Assembly: GCA_020851835.1 (NCBI GenBank)
Contig: JADZBZ010000063.1
Location: 1-13,172, forward strand
Origin: Acidobacteriota bacterium
GTDB taxonomy: Bacteria; Acidobacteriota; Vicinamibacteria; Vicinamibacterales; UBA2999
Reading direction: 5' to 3'
DNA length: 13,172 bases
Shown in pieces: positions 5,343-13,172 of this stretch. The notes beneath the pieces were generated by a model. It saw nothing but the letters and a program-made list of their open reading frames with translations. It was not told where the DNA came from and ran no database searches. Within the stretch, counting starts at the first letter, position 1, and each line of letters starts with the position of its first letter. A program made the translations under genes and the position numbers.

Positions 5343-7661
5343 CTACAACATGGACACAGGGTCGACATCGACCGACGCTCGCCGGGCAATGGCCGGCAGC
5401 GCGTCGAGCGCCGCCCGCAGGGCCGTTCGCATGGCCGCGCGGCTGGTGCCCTTCAGAAAGAACTGCACGCGATGCTCGCCGCGGAGCCGGGTGAGCGGCG
5501 CCGGCGCCGGCCCCAGGATGACGAATCCGGGCGTGCCCAGGTCGCGCACCCGGCCCGCGATGGCGGCGGCCCCACTCATGGCCTCGTCGAGACCCCGTCC
5601 CCGAACGACGACGTTGACCATCGCGACGTGCGGCGGATACCGCATGGCCAGGCGGTAGGCCGCCTCTTTCGCGAAGAACGCGCCGTAGTCCTGGGCGCAC
5701 GCGAGCCGGATGCTGTAGTGCGACGGGAAGAGCGTCTGGATGATGGCCTCCCCCGCCCGCTCGCCGCGTCCGGAGCGGCCGGCCACCTGCGTCAGGAGCT
5801 GGAACGTGCGCTCGGCGGCGCGAAAATCGGCGAGGCCGAGCCCCACGTCGGCCGACACCACCCCGACGAGCGTCACGTGCGGGAAGTCGTGCCCTTTGGC
5901 AATCATCTGCGTGCCCACCAGGACATCCAGCTCGCGTCTGGCGAACCGCTCCAGTACGTCCACCAGGCTGCCCCGTCGCCGGACGGTGTCGCGATCGACC
6001 CGGGCGAGGCGCACCGATTCGAAATGGCGGCGCACCTCGGCCTCGACCCGCTCGGTGCCAAATCCGGTGTGCTCGAGGTACGGGGCGGCGCACTGCGGAC
6101 AGGTCGTGGGCACGGCGCGCACGTAGTTGCAGTAGTGGCACCGGGCGCGCCAGCCGCGTCGGGCGCCGGGGTCGTCCTCACGGTGGCGGCCGCGGGCGTG
6201 CACGGTCAGCGAGACGCTGCAGTTGGGGCACTCCAGCGTGTGGCCGCACTGGCGACAGAAGAGCGAGGTCGCGAAGCCGCGGCGGTTCAGCAGTATGACG
6301 GCCTGTTCGCCGGCTTGGAGACGCTGCCCGAGGCCGGCGACGAGCGTCCGGCTCAGCACGACGTCGGGCGTCGTCTCGGCCATCTCCTCGCGCATGTTGA
6401 CGATGCGCACGTCGGCCAGCGGCCGGTCGAGGACGCGCCGCTCCATGGTCGCCAGGGCGTAGCGGCCGGCACGGGCGTTGGCGAACGACTCGAGCGACGG
6501 CGTCGCCGAGCCGAGCACGACGAGCGCGTCCGCCAGTTTGCCGCGCATCACGGCGACGTCACGGCCGTTATAGCGCGGGGTGTCTTCCTGCTTGTACGAG
6601 GTGTCGTGCTCCTCGTCCACGATGATGAGGCCCGGCCGCGCCAGCGGCGCAAAGACGGCCGAGCGCGTCCCCACGACCACGTCCACGTCCCCGCGCCGGA
6701 TGCGATGCCATTGATCGTGGCGCTCACCGTCGGACAGCCCACTGTGCTGAATGGCGACGTGCTGTCCGAATCGGAGGCGAAACAGCGCGGCCACCTGCGG
6801 CGTCAGGGCAATCTCGGGCACCAGCACCAGCACGCCGCGCCCGCGGGCGCGGACGCCCTCCGCCAGCCGCAGGTAGAGCTCGGTCTTGCCGCTGCCGGTC
6901 ACGCCGTGCAGCAGCGCCGTCCGGAAAGCACCAGCGTCGGCCAGCGGCGCGAGGATGAGGTAGGCGGCCTGCTGCTCGTCGGTCGGCCCGGGGGGCGGCG
7001 ACGCGACGCCGGCTCCCCCACTCGGGGCATGCCGTCCGCCCACGAACGGATCGCGCTCGACCCGCTCGGTGCGCACCGCGACAAGACCCATGGTCCTCAG
7101 TCGTGACACGGCGGAGGCCGGCACGCCGCGGTCCGCGAGTTCCGGCACCGCCAGACCTTCCGGTTGGCCGGCCAGCAGGAGCAGGGCCTGGCGTTGCCGG
7201 GCGCCCAGTCGCGGCACGTCCGCGTCGTTCGCGCCGGTGCAGCGCGGCGCAACCAGCCCGTCCAGCGCGCCCTGTCCCTGTGCCGTGATTGAGGCCACGC
7301 GCACCATCTTGAAGGCGTGCACGCGGCCGGTCAGGCCGTGCGGCGGCAGGGCGGCAGCCAGGGCCGCACCGGGGCCGGCCAGGTAGTAGTCGGCCACCCA
7401 CATGGTGAGCGCCACGACATCGGGCGGCACGAACGCCACCTCATCGAGCACCTCGATGATGTCCCGCAGCTCGACATCCGCACCCGGTGGGAGACCTTCA
7501 CCCAGCACGACGCCGGTGAGCCGTCGCGATCCGAGCGGCACGACCACGCGCGCGCCGGACACGGGCACCGGAAGCGACGACGGCACGCGATAGGTGAGCA
7601 GGCCGAGTGCGGGAATCGGCACCGCCACCGAGACGAGCGGAGACGAGGCGGCTTCAGGCAC
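5343..7661 (-). CDS. priA: Primosomal protein N' / replication restart helicase PriA
   Basis: PriA is a 3'-5' superfamily 2 helicase that recognises stalled forks and reloads the replisome. The 772-residue protein has the N-terminal 3'-DNA-binding domain (about 1-105, SVAVPIPALGLLTYRVP) and a winged-helix linker (about 150-200). The helicase core has Walker A GVTGSGKT (253-260), DEEH (349-352), GSATPS (384-389), and the late motifs VGTQMIAKGHDFP and QVAGRSGRG (about 582-633). Eight zinc-ligand cysteines lie at 469, 472, 478, 481, 508, 511, 521 and 524. The spacing between 481 and 508 is 26 residues, about 12 more than usual. The start is GTG 7661, 12 nt after the udg stop, with an AGGCG site. 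It is the last gene of the operon and ends 12 nt from the convergent protease stop. Confidence 0.97.
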   Translation of the reverse strand: MPEAASSPLVSVAVPIPALGLLTYRVPSSLPVPVSGARVVVPLGSRRLTGVVLGEGLPPGADVELRDIIEVLDEVAFVPPDVVALTMWVADYYLAGPGAALAAALPPHGLTGRVHAFKMVRVASITAQGQGALDGLVAPRCTGANDADVPRLGARQRQALLLLAGQPEGLAVPELADRGVPASAVSRLRTMGLVAVRTERVERDPFVGGRHAPSGGAGVASPPPGPTDEQQAAYLILAPLADAGAFRTALLHGVTGSGKTELYLRLAEGVRARGRGVLVLVPEIALTPQVAALFRLRFGQHVAIQHSGLSDGERHDQWHRIRRGDVDVVVGTRSAVFAPLARPGLIIVDEEHDTSYKQEDTPRYNGRDVAVMRGKLADALVVLGSATPSLESFANARAGRYALATMERRVLDRPLADVRIVNMREEMAETTPDVVLSRTLVAGLGQRLQAGEQAVILLNRRGFATSLFCRQCGHTLECPNCSVSLTVHARGRHREDDPGARRGWRARCHYCNYVRAVPTTCPQCAAPYLEHTGFGTERVEAEVRRHFESVRLARVDRDTVRRRGSLVDVLERFARRELDVLVGTQMIAKGHDFPHVTLVGVVSADVGLGLADFRAAERTFQLLTQVAGRSGRGERAGEAIIQTLFPSHYSIRLACAQDYGAFFAKEAAYRLAMRYPPHVAMVNVVVRGRGLDEAMSGAAAIAGRVRDLGTPGFVILGPAPAPLTRLRGEHRVQFFLKGTSRAAMRTALRAALDALPAIARRASVDVDPVSML

Positions 7662-7673
7662 GGGCGCGCCTGG

Positions 7674-8447
7674 TTACGCCGGCGGTTGCGGGGCGCGGCT
7701 GTCGGCGACCAGGATGGCGCGCACCTTCTTCATGTCCTCCCACACGTCACGCTTGGCCGGCGGATTGCGCAGCAGGTACGCGGGATGGAACGTCGGAATC
7801 AGCGTGGCGCCGCGGTAGTCGAATTCGCGGCCGCGCAGGCGCGTGATGGGCTCGGTGCTCCGCAGCAGGCACTGGGCCGCGAACTTCCCGAGCGCGACGA
7901 TGACGCGCGGGCTGATGGTTTCGATCTGATTGAGCAGAAACGGCTCGCACGCCGCGACCTCGTCGGGTTCCGGGTTCCGGTTACCCGGGGGCCGGCACTT
8001 GATCACGTTGGCGATGTAGATCTGTTCGCGCGTGAGGTTGATGGCCTCGACGATCTTCGTGAGGAGCTGTCCGGCGCGGCCCACGAAGGGCTCCCCCTGG
8101 CGGTCTTCTTCCTCACCCGGCGCCTCGCCAACGAACATCAGGCGCGCGCGCGGATGGCCCACGCCGAACACCACCTGCCGCCGGCCCAGGTCGCACAGCT
8201 TGCAGCGCTGGCAGTCGGGCCCGATTTCGACCTTGAGCGCCGCCAGCCGTTCGGCCGGCGTACCGGGACTGGACAGAGACGGCGCCGCGAGCGTCTCGAA
8301 GGGCGAAGGCGCACCCGCCGCCGGCGGGACGGAGGCGTCCGGCAGGGTGTCGGGCTCCGCTCTTCTTCGCCAGGCCGGGTCGCGGCTCACCCCGGTAATC
8401 CCGAGCGCGCCGAAGAACTTGAGATGCTCATGCAGATCGCTCGACAT
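7674..8447 (-). CDS. Uracil-DNA glycosylase, family 4 (4Fe-4S)
   Basis: Family 4 enzymes remove uracil from DNA produced by cytosine deamination or dUTP incorporation. This 257-residue protein has motif A GEAPGEEED (107-115) and the HPAYLL motif (221-226). The four cluster cysteines are at 79, 82, 151 and 167; the 16-residue step between the last two matches characterised family 4 enzymes. A fifth Cys is at 85. The catalytic domain begins near residue 70; before it lies a less structured N-terminus with MSSDLHEHLKFFGALGITGV, then Pro/Ala-rich sequence. The ATG at 8447 is chosen: it is 8 nt after the coaBC stop, with an AAGG site overlapping that stop. A longer form from 8549 would overlap coaBC by 94 nt and adds only Arg-rich residues. 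It sits between coaBC and priA. Confidence 0.93.
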   Translation of the reverse strand: MSSDLHEHLKFFGALGITGVSRDPAWRRRAEPDTLPDASVPPAAGAPSPFETLAAPSLSSPGTPAERLAALKVEIGPDCQRCKLCDLGRRQVVFGVGHPRARLMFVGEAPGEEEDRQGEPFVGRAGQLLTKIVEAINLTREQIYIANVIKCRPPGNRNPEPDEVAACEPFLLNQIETISPRVIVALGKFAAQCLLRSTEPITRLRGREFDYRGATLIPTFHPAYLLRNPPAKRDVWEDMKKVRAILVADSRAPQPPA

Positions 8448-8455
8448 GGCCGGCC

Positions 8456-9676
<1,221 letters not shown>

Positions 9677-9715
9677 GGGATATCTTGGGCGATTGACGAT
9701 CGAGCGATGTCGTGG

Positions 9716-10339
9716 TCAGTGCCGGAACGACTTGATGATTTCTTCCGCGATCGACCGCATGCGATGCGTCCGTGACCGCTCGGCCGCGATGATCTCCTGC
9801 AGCCGCACGACGGTCGGTTCCAACTGGTCGTTGACCACGACGTAGTCGTAGTCGTCGTAGCTCGACGCCTCGGCTCGTGCCGTCGCCAGGCGCGTCTGCA
9901 TCTGCTCCTCGCTGTCCTTGCTGCGTCCACGCAGCCGCCGCTCGAGCACCTCGTACGACGGGGGCAGCACGAAGATCGCCGTGTGATCCACGCCGTGCGC
10001 CTTCACCTGTCGCGCCCCCTGCACGTCGATCACGAGTACGACATCCTGCCCGGCGGCCACTAGCCGTTCGGTATCCTCCGCCGCGGTGCCGTAACAGTGG
10101 CCGAACACGTCGGCCCACTCGAGGAACGCGCCAGCCCGGACCATGTCCTGGAACTCGTCGCGGCTGACGAAATTATAGTCGACCCCATCGCGTTCGCCGT
10201 CCCGCGCGGGACGGGACGTATACGAGCGCGACATGCGCAGGTTCGGGAGGATCTGGACCAGGTGCTCCACCAGTGTCGTCTTGCCCGCCCCGGATGGCGC
10301 CGAGACGATGAAGAGCAGACCACGCGTCCTACTCGACAT
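9716..10339 (-). CDS. gmk: Guanylate kinase
   Basis: Gmk phosphorylates GMP to GDP with ATP in the cytosol. The 207-residue length is that of the bacterial enzyme. It shows a P-loop APSGAGKTT (14-22), the GMP-binding TSRPARDGE (41-49) with VDYNFVS following, the FLEWADVFGHCYGT segment (72-85), VIDVQGARQ (103-111) and the lid with RLRGRSKD. The ATG at 10339 puts the P-loop at the expected place. The upstream yicC stop is at 10329, so the two genes overlap by 11 nt and an AGG within the yicC 3' end serves as the ribosome site. A longer reading from 10426 would overlap yicC by 98 nt and is not credible. No rpoZ follows. Confidence 0.97.
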   Translation of the reverse strand: MSSRTRGLLFIVSAPSGAGKTTLVEHLVQILPNLRMSRSYTSRPARDGERDGVDYNFVSRDEFQDMVRAGAFLEWADVFGHCYGTAAEDTERLVAAGQDVVLVIDVQGARQVKAHGVDHTAIFVLPPSYEVLERRLRGRSKDSEEQMQTRLATARAEASSYDDYDYVVVNDQLEPTVVRLQEIIAAERSRTHRMRSIAEEIIKSFRH

Positions 10340-11219
10340 TCTGAACCTGCTCCCGCATCCGCTCGAGTTCGGCCTTCGCCTGAATGATGAGTTCGGACAC
10401 CTGAAGGCCGTCGGCCTTCGACCCAATGGTATTCACCTCGCGGTTCATCTCCTGCAGCAGGAAGTCGAGCTTGCGTCCGCACGGCTCGGAGCCCCGGGTC
10501 AGGGCCTCCCAGTGCTCGAGATGGCCGCGGAACCGGGTCACTTCCTCGGTGATGTCCGACCGTTGGGCGACGCGCACCACTTCCTGCGCCAGCAGGGCCT
10601 GGTCGATGGGCAGGGTCGAGGCCACGTCGCGCGCCCGCTCCATCAGGCGCGCCTCGAGGCCGCGACGCCCGGCGTCGGCCGCCTCGACGATGTCGCCGAC
10701 CAGGCAGGCCAGCGCCTCGCGGCGGCCCGACAGATCCCCCCGCAGGTGATCGCCTTCCCGCGTGCGCATCGATTCGAGCGCGTCGAGAGCGTCCTCCACC
10801 GCGCGGGTCACCAGGGCGGCCAGAGTATCGGGTGTCGTGGCGCCATCGGCCAGCCGCTCGCGGATGGCGAGAGCCTGGGGCAGCCGGAGCAGGTCGCCGG
10901 CGGTGAGCCCGCCTTCGATGAGCCCGCCGGCACGAGCCTCCGACACGGCCGCCGACAGCGCCTCCACGAAGGGAGCGTTGAGCTGCACGTCTGGCACGGG
11001 GGCCTGCCGGAGCTGCAACGACACGCTCAGGTCCACCCGTCCGCGTGCCAGCCGCGCCTGGACGATGGCGCGCAGCCGCGCTTCGAGGTCGGCCAACGCC
11101 GACGGCACCCGCAGCTGCAGGTCCAGGAAGCGGTGGTTGACGGACCGGATCGTCACGCCCACGGCGGCCGACTCGTCGTCGCGGCCGAGCGATGCAAAGC
11201 CGGTCATGCTCTTGATCAT
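10329..11219 (-). CDS. yicC: YicC/YloC family endoribonuclease
   Basis: YicC-family proteins are RNases linked to mRNA and small-RNA turnover; the E. coli and B. subtilis members act as endoribonucleases. The 296-residue protein has the family N-terminus MIKSMTGFASL, followed by RSVNHRFLD (25-33). A central helical part contains MRTREGDHL. The strongly conserved C-terminus has RSDITEEVTRFRGHLEHW (220-237), then PCGRKLDFLLQEMNRE and NTIGSKA. Length is typical (about 290). The ATG at 11219 has AAAGG about 9 nt upstream and lies 16 nt after the msbA stop. It is directly upstream of gmk, the usual neighbour. The family call is sure; the physiological targets here are unknown. Confidence 0.95.
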   Translation of the reverse strand: MIKSMTGFASLGRDDESAAVGVTIRSVNHRFLDLQLRVPSALADLEARLRAIVQARLARGRVDLSVSLQLRQAPVPDVQLNAPFVEALSAAVSEARAGGLIEGGLTAGDLLRLPQALAIRERLADGATTPDTLAALVTRAVEDALDALESMRTREGDHLRGDLSGRREALACLVGDIVEAADAGRRGLEARLMERARDVASTLPIDQALLAQEVVRVAQRSDITEEVTRFRGHLEHWEALTRGSEPCGRKLDFLLQEMNREVNTIGSKADGLQVSELIIQAKAELERMREQVQNVE

Positions 11220-11235
11220 GCGGGGAGCCTTTCGC

Positions 11236-13017
11236 TCATTGTGGCATGCGCCGGGCGGCGCCCTCGGCGCGGAGCCGCGCCACCTCGGGCCGGTCGTCCA
11301 CGAACTCGAGCTGGTGTAGCCGCGCGTACGCCCCGCCGGGGCGCGCCACCAGTTCGTCGTGCCGCCCCATCTCGACGATGCGGCCCCGCTCGAGCACGAT
11401 GATGGCGTCGGCGCGGCGCACGGTGGACAGCCGGTGTGCGATCACGAAGGACGTGCGGTTCATCAGCAGCGTGGCCAGCGCATCCTGCACCAGCCGCTCC
11501 GACTCGGCATCGAGCGCCGATGTCGCTTCGTCGAGGATGAGGATCGGCGAGTTCTTGAGCAGCGCGCGCGCGATGGCCAGCCGCTGGCGCTGGCCGCCCG
11601 ACAGTCGCTGTCCCCGCTCCCCGATCGTCGTGTCGTACCCGTCCGGCAGCGTGACGATGAACTCGTGTGCATGGGCCGCCCGCGCGGCCGCCTCGATTTC
11701 GGCCGGCGCGGCGGCGGGCACGCCGAAGGCGATGTTGGCCGCAATCGAGTCATCGAAGAGCACGGTGTCCTGCGTCACGATGCCGATCTGGGCCCTGAGC
11801 GACGACAGCGCGACCTCGCGGATGTCATGCCCATCGACCAGGATGCGGCCGTCGGTGACATCGTAGAAGCGCGGCAACAGGTTCACGAGGGTTGATTTGC
11901 CGGCGCCGCTGCGGCCCACGATGGCGACCACCTGTCCGGCCCGCACGGTGAAGCTCACGCCCCGCAGGGTGTGGCGGCCGTGAGCGTCCTCGTAGCCGAA
12001 CGCGACGTCGGCGAACTCGATGGCGTGCGTGAAGGGCGCCAGCGCTGGCGCGCCAGACGGTTGCTGCACTTCGGTGTGGGTGTCGAGCAGCTCGAACACC
12101 CGTTCCGACGCCGCCACCGCCTGCTGGAGGTTGGCATTGACGCGGCTGAGCTTCTTGATCGGGCCGTACATCAGCAGCAGCGACGCGACAAACAGAGTGA
12201 ACTCGCCGGCCGTCAGCCGGCCGGTCGCAATCTCGCGGGTGCCGTACCAGAGCGCGCCCGCGATCGCGACCCCGCCCAGCAGCTCCATCAGCGGCGGCAG
12301 CACTGAGAGCACCCGCGTGACCTTCATGTTCGAGTGGTACAGCGAGCGGGCGGTCTTCTCGAACTTCGCGGCCTCTCTCGACTCGGCGCCGAACGCCTTG
12401 ACGATGCGGTGGCCCGCGAAGGCCTCGCCGGCCACGTGCGACATGTGTTCCTGGGCCTCCTGGCTCCAGCGCGTCACCATCCGCACCTTCTTACCCAGCC
12501 GAACCAGCGGATAGACCACCAGCGGCGCCGCGGTCATGCAGACCAGGGCGAGCTTGGCATCGTAATAGAACAGCAACCCCGCGTAGCCCACCAGCGCCAG
12601 GGACTCGCGCGCGAGGTCGCCGACCGTCTCGGCCACCGCGCGCTGCACCTGCCCGACATCGTTGCTGATCCGCGACAGGAGCTGACCGGTCGTCCGGCGC
12701 GCGAAGAAGGCGGCCGACTGGTCGAGCAGATGGCGAAAGAGCTGGCCCCGCAGGGTCAGTACCACCCGCTGCCCGATGTCGTCCATCAGGTAGCTCGAAA
12801 AGTAGGCGCCGATGCCCTTGAACAGGTAGGCGCCCAGCAGCGCCGAGGTCACAAAGCCCAGGCGGTCCTGTGACGGCAGCACGTCGTCGACGATGGGCTT
12901 GATGAGCCAGGCGATGGCAGCCGACGCCGCGCCGTACACCACCATCGCCAGCACCGCGCCGGCGATGAGCCCGCGGTGGGGCCGGGCGTAGCGGAGCAGC
13001 CGCAGGAACGCGTCCAT
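11236..13017 (-). CDS. msbA: ABC exporter, MsbA-type lipid flippase
   Basis: This is a 593-residue half-transporter: a transmembrane domain (1-about 310, helices near 17-40, 57-77, 139-175 and 238-288) fused to an ATPase domain. The ATPase has A-loop Tyr342, Walker A GRSGAGKS (368-375), Q-loop Gln416, signature LSGGQ (473-477), Walker B ILILDE (492-497), D-loop SALD (500-503) and switch His528, so it should be active as a homodimer. Length and order match MsbA, which flips core-lipid A across the inner membrane, but related drug exporters look similar. The ATG at 13017 overlaps the last base of the galE TGA (TGATG) with little ribosome site, indicating coupled translation. The preceding sugar epimerase supports a role in envelope glycolipid export. 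Confidence 0.88.
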   Translation of the reverse strand: MDAFLRLLRYARPHRGLIAGAVLAMVVYGAASAAIAWLIKPIVDDVLPSQDRLGFVTSALLGAYLFKGIGAYFSSYLMDDIGQRVVLTLRGQLFRHLLDQSAAFFARRTTGQLLSRISNDVGQVQRAVAETVGDLARESLALVGYAGLLFYYDAKLALVCMTAAPLVVYPLVRLGKKVRMVTRWSQEAQEHMSHVAGEAFAGHRIVKAFGAESREAAKFEKTARSLYHSNMKVTRVLSVLPPLMELLGGVAIAGALWYGTREIATGRLTAGEFTLFVASLLLMYGPIKKLSRVNANLQQAVAASERVFELLDTHTEVQQPSGAPALAPFTHAIEFADVAFGYEDAHGRHTLRGVSFTVRAGQVVAIVGRSGAGKSTLVNLLPRFYDVTDGRILVDGHDIREVALSSLRAQIGIVTQDTVLFDDSIAANIAFGVPAAAPAEIEAAARAAHAHEFIVTLPDGYDTTIGERGQRLSGGQRQRLAIARALLKNSPILILDEATSALDAESERLVQDALATLLMNRTSFVIAHRLSTVRRADAIIVLERGRIVEMGRHDELVARPGGAYARLHQLEFVDDRPEVARLRAEGAARRMPQ

Positions 13018-13172
13018 CAGTCGTGTCCGGGCGAGGTGTCCTCGTAGCCCCTGGGGTGCGACGCGTGCCAGCGCCAGGCGTGCCGGACAATCGTGTCCAG
13101 ATCGGGGAACTGCGGCCGCCAGCCGAGGGCCTGCTGCAGCTTGTCGCTCGACGCGTAGAGGGCGGCCGGGTC
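13017..13172 (-). CDS. galE: UDP-glucose 4-epimerase-like protein, C-terminal end only
   Basis: Only the last 51 codons and the TGA are in the window. The sequence ASSDKLQQALGWRPQF, then DLDTIVRHAWRWHASHPRGY, is the characteristic C-terminus of GalE: the S-D-K-L-GW.P segment, then an aromatic W.WH..HP.GY end. GalE interconverts UDP-glucose and UDP-galactose (or the N-acetyl forms) using NAD, supplying surface sugars. A short acidic tail follows. The stop overlaps the msbA start by one base. Related NAD-dependent epimerases with another sugar preference cannot be excluded from this fragment. Confidence 0.82.
   Translation of the reverse strand, partial: DPAALYASSDKLQQALGWRPQFPDLDTIVRHAWRWHASHPRGYEDTSPGHD

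Noticed and set aside
5472..7106. Long open frame on the plus strand antisense to priA
   Set aside because: Rich in Arg, His, Gly and Ala with no domain; a product of GC-rich codon bias in priA, whose domains are complete on the other strand.
10233..11402. Plus-strand frame antisense to yicC and gmk
   Set aside because: Shadow frame with no domain; crosses the yicC/msbA junction.

Overview
This is a GC-rich window (roughly two-thirds G+C by eye) of mostly core chromosomal genes. The organism looks like a Gram-negative bacterium: it carries an MsbA-type lipid flippase and a GalE-type sugar epimerase. The gene mix, the HU and UDG sequence styles and the FN3 and glycosyltransferase proteins fit an Acidobacteriota-like genome (for example Vicinamibacteria), but that assignment is inference only.

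Left part (1-1835): a truncated, membrane-anchored fibronectin type III protein on the minus strand diverges from a plus-strand polytopic glycosyltransferase of the PMT/ArnT (GT39-like) type. Then come a tRNA-Pro(GGG) and a short MerR-family regulator, both on minus and probably one transcription unit. This merR-tRNA-Pro pairing is a familiar one in bacterial genomes.

Middle (2562-5330): minus-strand der (tandem-GTPase ribosome assembly factor, TTG start with a strong Shine-Dalgarno) diverges from a plus-strand pair, an HU-family DNA-binding protein followed 6 nt later by an M50 site-2-type membrane metalloprotease. The der/HU intergenic region has a clear sigma70-type promoter for HU, overlain by a symmetrical set of TTACG/CGTAA elements that looks like an operator.

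Right part (13172 down to 5343): one long minus-strand operon, galE (partial)-msbA-yicC-gmk-coaBC-udg-priA, with overlaps or gaps of 39 nt or less. It combines envelope export (galE, msbA), RNA turnover (yicC), GMP phosphorylation (gmk), CoA synthesis (coaBC), uracil excision (udg) and replication restart (priA). The yicC-gmk-coaBC-priA order is the widespread one, but rpoZ, expected between gmk and coaBC, cannot fit in the 39-nt gap, and a family-4 uracil-DNA glycosylase sits between coaBC and priA. The operon converges on the protease gene with only 12 nt between stop codons.

I see no mobile element, CRISPR array, toxin-antitoxin pair or defence system. The interest lies in regulation and gene order rather than in an unknown multi-gene system.
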